Below, piece after piece: positions 19,396 through 29,919 of a stretch of 64,000 nucleotides of DNA. The translations under genes were made by a program, and so were the position numbers. The notes below the pieces were generated by a model. It worked only from the letters and a program-made list of their open reading frames with translations, did no database searches and had not been told where the DNA came from. The stretch is taken from positions 1 through 64,000 of the forward strand of contig JAUCBJ010008048.1 of assembly GCA_032718475.1 (NCBI GenBank). The letters run 5' to 3'. Numbering within the stretch: the stretch's first letter is position 1; each line of letters starts with the position of its first letter. The DNA is from Nemertoderma westbladi. Lineage: Eukaryota; Xenacoelomorpha; Nemertodermatida; Nemertodermatidae.

Positions 19396-20420
19396 CTACT
19401 TCTGACAGACAACCATCTTGGAAAGCACCACCTTCCAATGTAGGAATCCGAGAATTTCCTGTAGTACAGGTAAGGGTCCACGGACCTAAAAGGAGTTATG
19501 TAGTGAACGCCCTCCTTGACTCCGGTAGTACAGGAACATTCATCGACAAAGAACTAGCCGAAGACATCTTTGCTGGACAACCCAAGTTCCGAACTAAGCT
19601 AAACATGTCAGGAATTATGCAGGTTTGGAAATCTACAGTAATCGCAGATTATTATGTACGTGCGTTGTCCACCCCCCAGGATGAACTAGGAGAACACAGC
19701 ATAAGGTCAGTAAAAATGTTAGCGATAAAGAACTTCGCGACCAGCCAAGTGGAACCTTATAACTGGGATGAGGACGATTTCACCCAGCAGTTTGAAATAC
19801 CTAGATTCAACACCGATTACCCTGGAGTCCAAATACTCGTCGGTCAAAATGCGCATGAAGCGCTCGAGACATTGGAGAAACGGCCTGCTCAACCGCAACC
19901 TCTACAAGTTTATGCGGGAAGAACTAGTGTAGGTTGGTACTTTACTGGCCCTTCTCGTAGAACTCTTATGGAAAGATTACCAAAAGAACAGGTATATCAA
20001 TTAAGTGAACGGGAAGTGGAGAGCAGTGAAGTTGACGACCCAACTGAGGGAACACCATACTCCTCAGATAATGACGACATCAACTCCAATGTAGATCAAT
20101 GGAGACATCGCCCCGAGACGATCGATCTAGCCGACATCGCCTCCAGAGGAGCAACTCCTCAAGAACTTACAGATACTCCAGACTGGTTAGGTGAACCCGA
20201 CTTCCTAAGTAAAGAAGATGAATGGCCTCCCCATCTTAACCCGGTGAAGATTAGACAGGCCAAGGGAGCGGAGAAAGTAACACAACCACTCAATCGCCCA
20301 GCTGGTTGTTTATGTTTACTGGAAAGAGACCGAAAACTGTCCGGAAACTATGGAAGGCAAGATACTCTTCCCACGACCACCTCCCTAATCCAACAAATAT
20401 CTAGGGACTCCATAACGTAA
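19392..20420 (+). CDS. BEL/Pao protease fused to RNase H-tail remnant (pol deletion product)
   Basis: This frame lies -1 relative to gag and has no ATG of its own at its beginning. The N-terminal part contains ALLDSGSTGTFIDKEL, the active-site Asp-Ser-Gly motif of the retropepsin-like (DUF1758-type) protease. Around nt 20090 the protein switches to LADIASRGATPQEL and WLGEPDFLSKEDEWPP. In BEL/Pao pol, that segment normally follows RNase H and precedes integrase. The entire reverse transcriptase and RNase H core are therefore missing, deleted in frame. The last 45 or so residues do not resemble integrase. This product could not reverse transcribe. Whether it is expressed with gag depends on the junction at 19384. 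Confidence 0.75.
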   Translation: MTTSDRQPSWKAPPSNVGIREFPVVQVRVHGPKRSYVVNALLDSGSTGTFIDKELAEDIFAGQPKFRTKLNMSGIMQVWKSTVIADYYVRALSTPQDELGEHSIRSVKMLAIKNFATSQVEPYNWDEDDFTQQFEIPRFNTDYPGVQILVGQNAHEALETLEKRPAQPQPLQVYAGRTSVGWYFTGPSRRTLMERLPKEQVYQLSEREVESSEVDDPTEGTPYSSDNDDINSNVDQWRHRPETIDLADIASRGATPQELTDTPDWLGEPDFLSKEDEWPPHLNPVKIRQAKGAEKVTQPLNRPAGCLCLLERDRKLSGNYGRQDTLPTTTSLIQQISRDSIT

Positions 20421-20741
20421 CAACATACGGAGTGGGTGTGTGACTACATTATTTTATATTTATTTTATTATTTTATATTATGTATGTATTATTATGTAAT
20501 TTTATTATAATCGTTTTCTTTAATTTTATTTAGTAGAATGTTATTTAGTGATTATTTAGTAGATCAGTGCAATATATTAGTGTTTATTACTTAATTACTT
20601 ATATATTATATTTAGTGCGACGGCGAGAAATAATTATTTTTCTCTTTCCTTGCTGCCCGTATTACATTACGAATACGTGACTACAGTAAGATGAAATGTC
20701 CGTACTTATTAAAGTACAATAAAGCTCCTACTATATTCAAG
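20421..20741 (+). repeat. AT-rich tail of BEL copy 2; possible short 3' LTR
   Basis: Following the pol remnant, a GGAGTGGG purine tract precedes TGTGTGACTACATT at about 20434. The interval then runs AT-rich to ACTATATTCA at about 20739. AATAAA is at 20718-20723. A TG start, a CA end and an internal polyadenylation signal fit a roughly 300-bp LTR. No matching copy is seen near the 5' end of either element, so the call is weak. Confidence 0.3.
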
Positions 20742-21998
20742 TATTATTGGTAGGCAGAGTATTAGGAATGCAAAGTTCAGATCCTCGTGTCTCGGCTAAA
20801 CCAAGCTATGGGTAGACCTTGGAAACGACTTGCCTCTTCTCACTGACATTGCTTCGTGCGATATTGCTCTCATACCGTATATTAAATAATACATATAGTA
20901 GCGTGATGTCCCTTTAACAGTAGCGTATAACGCAAAATAAATCTGTTAAACCCTTTGACCATCTGCAATTCTAGTCGATTAAGATATCGCGGCACCCACC
21001 GATATACTTGAAAGACAAAATTCTAGAATCAGTGGTTAACGTCCCCAGACAAGTTCTGAAATAAACTGGTGCCCATCCTAAATATTAATTATTAATATTT
21101 ACAAAATCTGTCAAATTTTAGATCCTTTAACATTCTAGTCGATTAAGATATCGTAGCATTTACCGATACTCTTAAAAAGACAAATTCATAGAATCAAGGA
21201 TCATATGTCCCCAGATATGCTCTGGAATCAAATTGTGTCAATTTAACTATCAAATAATAAAATTTCAGGGAATAAATTTAAATTCATACTTTAATGAATT
21301 TAATAAATTGCAATTTTATACAATTTATAACATTCCCAAAATTCCATTAATTAATAGATCATGGGAGTGGAGATCCACTATATTAAGTGTATTTGTGTGT
21401 GAGAATCTCCAATGTATAGTCAATAGCCGATAAAATTCATAAAATCCCATATAGAGAGGATATTGACAATTAAAGAATTACTATTAAATAGCATCCCAGA
21501 TCTGTATGCATGAGAATTACCCTAATTCTACCGCTAGCTTTCCATAATGTCACCATGGCAACAACCACGCTAGAATTAGAAGTGAGTTAAAAGAACAATA
21601 AAGGGCTTGCGCATTGAATAGCATAGTGAATAAATAGCGCACCGCTAGTATCCAAGAATACATAATAACAACGTGACATTCTGGAAGGCACTTGACTAAC
21701 GGACAAATGACCCGAATGTGTGATAGAATGTGTACCATTTGTGACTGTTACGTGGAATTTGTGCGTTTGTAGGTGAATGTTACTACTAAGGTGTGTTTAC
21801 AGTAGCGAGTCGCAATTGTGAAAGTAACCCTAACTCTCCAGTAAGAACCTGAAGTATATCTAAGCCTTTGGGACGGACGGTGGAGTGGATCGTGCTGGTT
21901 GTTGTAGTCGTTGTGCAGCTACGACGTTGGCGATAGGCACATCGGCGAAAGTACACCAGCGCTGAGGATCTCGCACTGTCCGGGGGCAGAGAGGGGTA
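20742..21998 (+). repeat. 1.26-kb direct repeat, left copy
   Basis: This repeat runs from TATTATTGGTAGGCAG to GGCAGAGAGGGGTA and is repeated almost unchanged at 23666-24924. Internally it holds a two-unit tandem (ATTCTAGTCGATTAAGATAT at 20968 and 21132, period 164 bp). It also has a CACCATGGCAAC motif near 21550 and a GC-richer end. The two copies bracket 1.67 kb containing a retroelement pol remnant, so they may be LTRs. They lack clear TG...CA ends, and a plain segmental or tandem duplication is possible. No gene inside. Confidence 0.8.
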
Positions 21999-22856
21999 CC
22001 CGGGTTGAGAATCTTATCATATTAGTAAAGTACTACCTAATGGCAAGGTACTGGCATGATAATTTTACTAAATTTTTACAATTACCACATTTTGCATTAT
22101 TTGTTAAGGAATTAAAAAATACTTGCCAAGTACAGTATAGATTTTAAGAAATATTTGGGTGGGCACTTATCATGCAATGCACTTAACAAATTCTTAACAA
22201 ATTTTGTATACCTAGAATATAATTTCGATGACTTTATAATCATGCAATGCACTTAGCAAATTTTTAACAAATTTTGTATACCTAGAACATACTTTCGTTG
22301 ACTTTATAACTTGACAAAAATTTAATAAGAACTTTAGTGGTGCTTGACACGCATTGCAATTAAAAATCAGTCACATGATCCACCGCCAATAAATGACTCA
22401 TTCAGTCATTTTGTGGTCAGTAGGCCTACTGCTGAACTGCAGAGTTGCGTTTATTGAGTTTTCTTTATTTACGTTTAATTGTTTAATGAGTTTTGCTTAC
22501 TTTAATAAATAGTGTATAGCGTTTTGTTACTTTAATTTATACTGGTAGCTTTATTGCTGTTTGTTTACTTCAATTCAATTGTTTATTGTATTTTGTACTC
22601 TTTAATTTTGTTATTATTTATAGAGTTTTGTAATCTTTAATTGTTTAGTGCCTTTTGTATACTTGTTTTGTTTATTGTTTATTTGTTTTGTTTGTACTGT
22701 CTATATCGTTAATGAAATATTTATGGTTTGCCTAATTGTCCGATTGTTGCTAATTGACAATTTAATTGAATTAATGCCTAATTGATACAATTAAAATTCA
22801 AGTTATTTGAATGTTAGTGAAATTTGATTAATAACAATTGACTTTGGAAGAATTGG
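21999..22856. other. AT-rich interval between direct repeats, no gene seen
   Basis: Contains a local duplication: CATGCAATGCACTTA...AAATTTTGTATACCTAGAA around 22172 and again around 22241. Long T-rich stretches follow (22440-22720). No open frame of interest. Confidence 0.5.
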
Positions 22857-23388
22857 AATTTAAAAAAGGCCTCATAATCCAAAGACATATATTGAACTCC
22901 GTGATGTTGTTGGGGATCTGGCCTCTCTAGCATTTGGACCACGAAACGTGACAGTCGGAACCCATAGTCAGAGACCAGCCTGGATTAAGTGGAGAGGCAG
23001 GACTTGGTGTGATGTATGAGTTCGGGGGGCATTCAACCGGCAGACTCAGGCGTTGTTAGATATCAGGGTCGTAAACCGATGACGCCGAGCCATATGCGGG
23101 ACGCCCCCCGATGAGGGTCCTAGAATCTGTGGAGGACGCTAAAACCGCACTATATGTGGAACCAGCGAGACAGAGGAGAGCGGACTTTTGCACCCTTCGT
23201 AGTCTCTTGTCTCTCCGTAGAATGGAGTTCTGGCACCGCATGCCAACAAGCTCCCGAGTATCTTCGCTGATAGGTTACACCACAACTGGGACAGACCTTA
23301 TAGCACCGTCATGGAGTGGGTTCGCCGCCGTGTGCAGTTCGCCATAGTTCGAGGGGCTTCTCATTGCATCAGGGAGTCGAGGCTATAG
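22857..23388 (+). pseudogene. Decayed retroelement pol C terminus
   Basis: Plus-strand translation in shifting frames gives successive pieces of one conserved region: GLIIQRHIELRDVVGDLASL (22868 on), then QTQALLDIRVV (about 23041). The last piece is FADRLHHNWDRPYSTVMEW with WVRRRVQFAIVRGASHCI, ending at TAG 23386-23388. From memory, these occur in this order in the C-terminal part of a widespread invertebrate retroelement polyprotein. The first overlaps the family piece at 12035-12319. In-frame stops and frameshifts (for example TAG at 23200) show decay. Confidence 0.6.
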
Positions 23389-23665
23389 TGGCACAGTGGT
23401 CTGGGTACGGAGGATGGATTGCCGATCACTCCACTCGTCTGACGCTGTAAACTGAATCTGTAAACTATGTTGTGTTGTGCTTTCTCTTATTTGTATCTGT
23501 GTTATCTATTTGGCATTATAGTTACTGTAGGTTCTTGTAAAACTCTCAGAGTATAATATTAATTGTAATTTTGCTTTATATTATATTATTGTTAAAGCTG
23601 TTTCATTGTACTAAACGGGGGTCTGGGGTATGGGAGCGGCAGCTCCCAATAAAAAATAACAAAAT
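23389..23665. other. 3' tail of the retroelement remnant
   Basis: T-rich, then GGGGTCTGGGGTATGGGAG followed by AATAAAAAATAAC just before the second direct repeat. This could be a 3' untranslated region with a polyadenylation-like signal. No gene. Confidence 0.35.
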
Positions 23666-24924
23666 TATTATTGGTAGGCAGAGTATTAGGAATGCAAAGT
23701 TCAGATCCTCGTGTCTCGGCTAAACCAAGCTCTGGGTAGACCTTGGAAACGACTTGCCTCTTCACACTGACATTGCTTCGTGCGATATTGCTCTCATACC
23801 GTATATTAAATAATACATATAGTAGCGTGATGTCCCTTTAACAGTGGCGTATAACGCAAAATAAATCTGTTAAACCCTTTGACCATCTGTAATTCTAGTC
23901 GATTAAGATATCGCGGCACCCACCGATATACTTGAAAGACAAATTTCTAGAATCAATGGTTAACGTCCCCAGACAAGTTCTGGAATAAACTGGTGCCCAT
24001 CCTAAATATTAATTATTAATATTTACAAAAATCTGTCAAATATCAGATCCTTTAAAATTCTAGTCGATTAAGATATCGTAGCACTTACCGATACTCTTAA
24101 AAGGACAAAATTCCTAGAATCAAGGATCCCAGTCCCCAGACACGTTCTGGAATAAAATTGTGTATATTTAACATTAAATAATAAAATTTACGGGAATAAA
24201 TTTAAATTCAGATATTTCAATGAATTTAATAAATTGTCATTTTGTACAATTTATAACATTCCCAAAATTCCATTAATTAATAGATCATGGGAGCGGAGAT
24301 TCACTCTATTAAGTGTATTTGTGTGCGAGAATCTCCAATGTATAGTCAATAGCCGATAAAATTCATAGAATCATGTATAAAGGGGATATTGACCATTAAA
24401 GACTTACTATTAAATAGCATCCCAGATCTGTATGCATGAGAATTACCATAATTCTACCGCTAGCTTTCCATAATGTCACCATGGCAACAACCACGCTAGA
24501 ATTAGAAGTGAATTAAAAGAACAATAAAGAGCTTGCGTATTGAATAGCATACGGAATAAATAGCACACCGCTAGTATCCAAGAATACATAATAACAACGT
24601 GACATTCTGGAAGGCACTTGACTAACGGACAAATGACCCGAATGTGTGATAGAATGTGTACCATTTGTGACTGTTACGTGGAATTTGTGCGTTTGTAGGT
24701 GAATGTTACTACTAAGGTGTGTTTACAGTAGCGAGTCGCAATTGTGAAAGTAACCCTAACTCTCCAGTAAGAAACTGAAGTATATCTAAGCCTTTGGGAC
24801 GGACGGTGGAGTGGCTCGTGCTGGTTGTTGTAGTCGTTGTGCAGCTACGACATTGGCGATAGGCACATCGGCGAAAGTACACCAGCGCTGAGGATCTCGC
24901 ACTGTCCGGGGGCAGAGAGGGGTA
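23666..24924 (+). repeat. 1.26-kb direct repeat, right copy
   Basis: Nearly identical to 20742-21998, at an offset of 2924-2926 bp. It ends in GAGAGGGGTA followed by GGCAGCGACG, whereas the left copy continues CCCGGGTTGAG. The very high similarity implies recent duplication or recent element insertion. Confidence 0.8.
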
Positions 24925-24988
24925 GGCAGCGACGCCCGCTCGCCTAAATATAAACTCACTATAATATGGATAAACTTATATAGCAGAT

Positions 24989-26509
24989 ATGATTGAGTTG
25001 ATAGAAGATGATCTTGGTATCAGGGAACGATATACTCTAACTTTACAAGCGTTTGTTGATAGCTTGATGCGCGGCGACGCTGGTCCAACTACTACGGAGG
25101 ACGATGGTCGTTATATCTAACCGCCAATGTCCCGGGAGCAACTTGCGCGTGGGTTAGACTGTAGAAAATTCACCGCTCGCTATACGCATCGTAATGGTAC
25201 GTATATGGACTTCTTAACTACTGGTCATCCTATCGACCTACACGATACGAACGATATAGACACCAAAGGGAAATGGTTTATTTAAATATCATACCCAGCG
25301 GAAGCGGAACGATAAACTGAGACTCGAACACGAAAATTCTATTCGAAACCGACTCGAAAGTGCAGATGTCGAAGAGCCGGATAAACGCAGCGACTCCACC
25401 AAATACCTGGAATTCTTGAGAGAAACCTATCTCGATATTACCAGTCAACAGAATCTAGAAACTCGATATCCTCAAGGTATACATCATGACCGCATGGTAG
25501 AACTCAAACGGCTCTATTCCACTATGATGTATCTTACCGCCTATCGATCGCTACCTGTTGTACCGGATAGCTTCGAACGGATGGAGGAATATTGTAAGCT
25601 GGAGAAAGATCACTCGCGTTTCCCCTACAAGACGTGCGTTTTTGGTATTATTGCGATGAATGCCCAAGACCCAACCAACAAACGGAAAGACATAAACATC
25701 CGCGGAGACGTTGCTTTAAACACGGTTTTACTCGCTATACTTACGGGAGTTTCGAGCGAAATTTGTTCGATGTATCACCTACGCTCGTTCGACTCAGACG
25801 ATCCTTAAATAAACCAATGATCAGAGTTTCGGAATACTCGATCAGAACTCCTCATTCCCTAGTGAGACTTCAGACTCTTGATCCTATTAGTATGACGGAT
25901 CCTCCCGAGTTGTACTCACTGCTCAAAGATCTAGTGTTACCTGAACAATTAGTCGGTGGCACCCCAGTTGTGGGCTTCCTACATATTAGCCCATTCTACC
26001 TAGCCGGATTGGGACGCAGACATTTAATATCGCCGTTTAACCCTTACCATCGTCCCGGCTTAACACGATATAACCTGTCACCAAAGTGGCGGAGAACGTT
26101 GTACCAAACGAGTTAAACGCTATTCTACAAAGATCAGAAAGGAAACCTGCGTTTGTTCAGATAAACGTAAGTTGTAACAGCAAGTCCAAGCGATAAACGA
26201 ATTGTCTTTATCTCAGTTCGATTGTGAAATCCAGAATCTCTAAGAAGATATCGAACTTAGACAACCCCATTCTCTGCGAGAGTTTTTGGATGAACGTATC
26301 CAGCTACGAGCGGAGGAAAATCAGCTCGAGGAGAAGCATATCGAAACGGCGGATACCCCGACCATAATCCTACACCTTCTGATGCAATCATATTGCACCC
26401 TTCACCCAGGATTTATAGCCCTCCTAGTAAAGTGGCTCGCCCCAAAGAGAAAAGGACTCTTGCTAGCCTCAAAAGGCTGCGTAAACGCCGTCCGCGTAAG
26501 AAAGACTAA
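24989..26509 (+). pseudogene. Frame-broken coding region of unknown family
   Basis: I do not recognise this protein. Frame 2 opens at ATG 24989, meets TAA at 25118, continues from ATG 25127 to 25283, then the coding signal moves to frame 0. That frame is open from 25281 to TAA at 25808 and is charged, with LRLEHENSIRNRLESADVEE. Coding then returns to frame 2 (25598-26116), which contains YYCDECPRPNQQTERHKH and RRRCFKHGF, a possible Cys-His zinc-binding cluster. Further pieces are in frame 0 (DERIQLRAEENQLEEKH, 26289 on) and frame 2 (a very basic tail ending RLRKRRPRKKD, TAA 26507). Similar style across pieces suggests one gene with several indels. It lies between the direct repeats and a BEL fragment, so it could belong to a mobile element. 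Confidence 0.45.
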
Positions 26510-26587
26510 CTGTTTAGAGTATTTTTATATTTTAGAAACTGTGATTTGTTATATTTTATAGACTTAAATCCCATTTTCTGGGAGCGG

Positions 26588-27758
26588 TGTAAAAGCTTTT
26601 GCGTAATTAACCGGTTATTTCCCCTTAAAGTACTCTGTAGTTGGTTTGCCAGGCATAAAAAGGCCGTGTCCTTGCTGTACTGGTGTTTTAGAGGACATAA
26701 AAGTCATTTCTTCTGTATTTGTACTTTAGAGGACATAATCCGCAATCTCGTGACGCGATAAGCTAGATACTCTTGAAAACAGTGTCGCTACCATGACGAC
26801 GGCTAGCAGCTGATATTGCCACGTCGACATTTCATTTGTTTCTTTGTTCTCTCGTTGTTCGGTTGACCAATCAGAGCGTTTTTTGTCTCTGTGTTGGAGG
26901 TGGATACAGAACTCAGTAGTTCAGTGTTATGTTTTTGCCCAGAGCCTAAGAACACCGGCTTTTGGCACCTCCGTGTTTCAGTCTTTAGTCTTACATTAGT
27001 AGGCTTAATTATAGAACGTATATCTGTTATCTTACCTAACCATACCAATGCAAACGAGTTAATTCACTCACTTAATAATCATTTATACCTTAACTTTACT
27101 GCTTTTACTGTCGGTTATTCATTATATTGGTTGATGAAATATTATATCGGAATACTGATCAATAGTCAGACACCCCACCTTCTTGATATACTAAAGGTTA
27201 GAGAGACCGGTTACAGATAAACGATTGCGACCTATGTTAAGTGGTTTGAAGTGAATCTAATGCTATTTCATATGCCCGACATAAATTGTATGTTGCTCTC
27301 TTTATACGTGACCAAATTTAGTGAAGGTCGGCAGATTAGTGTGCAGTATTGTGCAGCATTGTGTATGAGTGTAACTGATAACAAAGCATCTCCTAAAGAA
27401 TGCGCCATATACGTGAATCTATAGCCTTTTCGTTGTATCTAGTTTAAGTCATAACTCTGTTTACATATTTAGAGCGCCACGTCCTAAAGGAACTGTTAAT
27501 ATTTCCCGAAAGTGAATAATATTTGTCAGAGATTATATATTACGATCAGTCGAATAATACAGTAGGCTTACACCATCAATCATTAAGCTCCGAACTCAGT
27601 CTCCCGGGTATATCCAACGGGTGAATGATTGCGCATAGACTGGCTTCGGCTAATGTAGTGTATCAAATACTCGTCATAGGCTAAAGACTATCTATCATCC
27701 AAAAGACATTCTAATTTTGGCAGGTTAAACTGTCAAAGGTCTTAAAATCGCAAACAAT
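26588..27758 (+). mobile_element. BEL/Pao copy 3: 5' end fragment
   Basis: It starts TGTAAAAGCTTTTGCG and follows the first 1.15-1.17 kb of copies 1 and 2. It ends at GCGCAAACAAT-like sequence (GCAAACAAT here), where it abuts the tandem array. Either it is a solo-LTR-like piece or a truncation at the array border. Short frames here (around 26891-27220) are shared with copy 2 but lack protein features. Confidence 0.75.
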
Positions 27759-28612
27759 CTGTTTAGACTTGTTGCTATGGTAACTGTATTTTCTAATTAA
27801 CCTCAAACGGCTTGGATATGGATCTTATAGATGAGTTGCAAAACCCCAAGTTTATATATATTACAGTTTTGCTACAAATAGAGTTATCAATATAGATTTG
27901 AATGATATAGAGTTTAATAAACTACAGTTACCATGGTAACTAAATTTCTGGAATAATTTAAGTTTCACTAAAAGTTCCAACTAGTGGTCCAGATAACACA
28001 TACCCAGTTTTGTAAAATTTTATCGTAAAGTCTATGTCCAAATGAATAAGTTTTGAATAAAAACATCTGTTTTCAGCGGTTGTCATGGTAACTGAAAAAT
28101 AGAACAATGTAATTCGGATGCAGAATAAGTTATATAGTGGGGGTAGGGGTTGGTCCCAAGTCATAACACCTTGCCCTTAAGCCTCAAATTAACATTTTAT
28201 AAATTTTAACATCTGTTTATCCCGGTTGCCAAGGTAACTGGATTTTCTATTTAGCCTCAATCGGATCTGCTATGGACCTTATAGTTGTGTTGCGAAACCC
28301 CAAGTTTATATCTATTATAGTTTTCCTACAAATAGAGTTATAAATATTGACTTGAAATACATAGACTTTTTTTGAAGTCCGTTGCCATGGAAACCAGATT
28401 TTTCCTGGATATGAGACCCGGCCCAAAAGATGCGCCTCGTCGAGTAGTATATACATGCAAAATTTCAGGGTACTTTTAAAGGCTAGTTTTTTCCGGAATC
28501 AAAAAAAACCAAATCTGCCCCATACAAGTAAAATAGCCCACTATGAATAGACCATCTCAGCTAAGGAAAATCTTTCTTAGCGAAAGTAGTTGATTTTCCT
28601 TAGCTTCGTGGA
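27759..28612 (+). mobile_element. Array element, 5' truncated
   Basis: Starts inside a unit (CTGTTTAGACTTGTTGC) directly at the BEL fragment and runs to the standard 3' end CTTCGTGGA. A 37-bp spacer separates it from the next unit. Confidence 0.7.
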
Positions 28613-28649
28613 TCGCATTTAAAAAATAAAAGTGGCGATATATTTGTAC

Positions 28650-29919
28650 GAGAAAGGCATTTCCTAAAGGAAATGCAACCACGAAGCTAAGGAAAATTAA
28701 ACAAACGGCCACACTTTGGTTCGTTGCTTGCTTAGCCTCGTTTAGTAGCAATTGTCAATAATTAACTTCTATTCCCATGGAAACTAGAGTTCGATGGAAC
28801 TGTTGCTTTAACCTTTGAAAAAAAATTCAGTACAGATTGTGGTTCAGATAACACATGTACTGAGTTTCAGAAAATATTGTAGTTTATGTCCAAATTACCG
28901 ATTTTCTATCAAAATGCATCTGTTTGCAGTGGTTGTCATGGAAACTTAAAAATAGAACAATGTAATTTGGATGCAGAATAAGTCATATAGTGGGGGTAGG
29001 GGTTAGTCCCAAGTCATAATACTATTATCTTGTGCTTCAAATTATCATTTTATAAATTTTAACATCTGTTTAGACTTGTTGCTATGGTAACTGTATTTTC
29101 TAATTAACCTCAAACGGCTTGGATATGGATCTTATAGATGAGTTGCAAAACCCCAAGTTTATATATATTACAGTTTTGCTACAAATAGAGTTATCAATAT
29201 AGATTTGAATGATATAGAGTTTAATAAACTACAGTTACCATGGTAACTAAATTTCTGGAATAATTTAAGTTTCACTAAAAGTTCCAACCAGTGGTCCAGA
29301 TAACACATACCCAGTTTTGTAAAATTTTATCGTGAAGTCTATGTCCAAATGAATAAGTTTTGAATAAAAACATCTGTTTCCAGCGGTTGTCATGGTAACT
29401 GAAAAATAGAACAATGTAATTCGGATGCAGAATAAGTTATATAGTGGGGGTAGGGGTTGGTCCCAAGTCATAACACCTTAACCTTAGGCTTCAAATTAAC
29501 ATTTTATAAATTTTAACATCTGTTTAGCCCGGTTGCCAGGGTAACTGGATTTTCTATTTAACCTCAATCGGCTCTGCTATGGACCTTATAGTTGTGTTGA
29601 GAAACCCCAAGTTTATATCTATTATAGTTTTCCTACAAATAGAGTTATAGATATTGACTTGAAATACATAGACTTTTTTCTAAGTCCGTTGCCATGGAAA
29701 CCAGATTTTTCCTGGATATGAGACCCAGCCCAAAAGATGCGCCTCGACGAGTAGTATATACATGCAAAATTTCAGGGTACTTTTAAAGGCTAGTTTTTTC
29801 ACCGATCAAAAAAAACCAAATCTGCCTCACACAAGTAAAATAGCCCACTATGAATAGACCATCTCAGCTAAGGAAAATCTTTCTTAGCGAAAGTAGTTGA
29901 TTTTCCTTAGCTTCGTGGA
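28650..29919 (+). mobile_element. Array element a (1,270 bp, subtype 1)
   Basis: A complete unit from CGAGAAAGG to CTTCGTGGA. X-box-like 14-mers lie at 28932, 29078, 29234, 29387, 29532 and 29688, that is 145-156 bp apart, plus a weaker one near 28772. It is almost identical to the unit at 31205. Confidence 0.85.

Larger units (their letters stand above)
12380..20741 (+). mobile_element. BEL/Pao-type retrotransposon copy 2, internally deleted
   Basis: It begins at 12380 with TGTAAAATCTTTTGCG, homologous to the starts at 5566 (minus) and 26588 (plus). About 3.3 kb of 5' sequence, which carries the 290-bp tandem duplication and ACCGGT palindromes, precedes an intact gag-like frame (15721-19395). 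A protease/pol remnant (to 20420) follows, then an AT-rich tail that may contain a 3' LTR. Reverse transcriptase, RNase H and integrase are missing, so the copy cannot be autonomous. The long gag frame without stops implies limited decay. BEL/Pao identity is supported by the DUF1759-type region, the knuckle pattern, and the ADIASRG pol motif. Confidence 0.8.
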
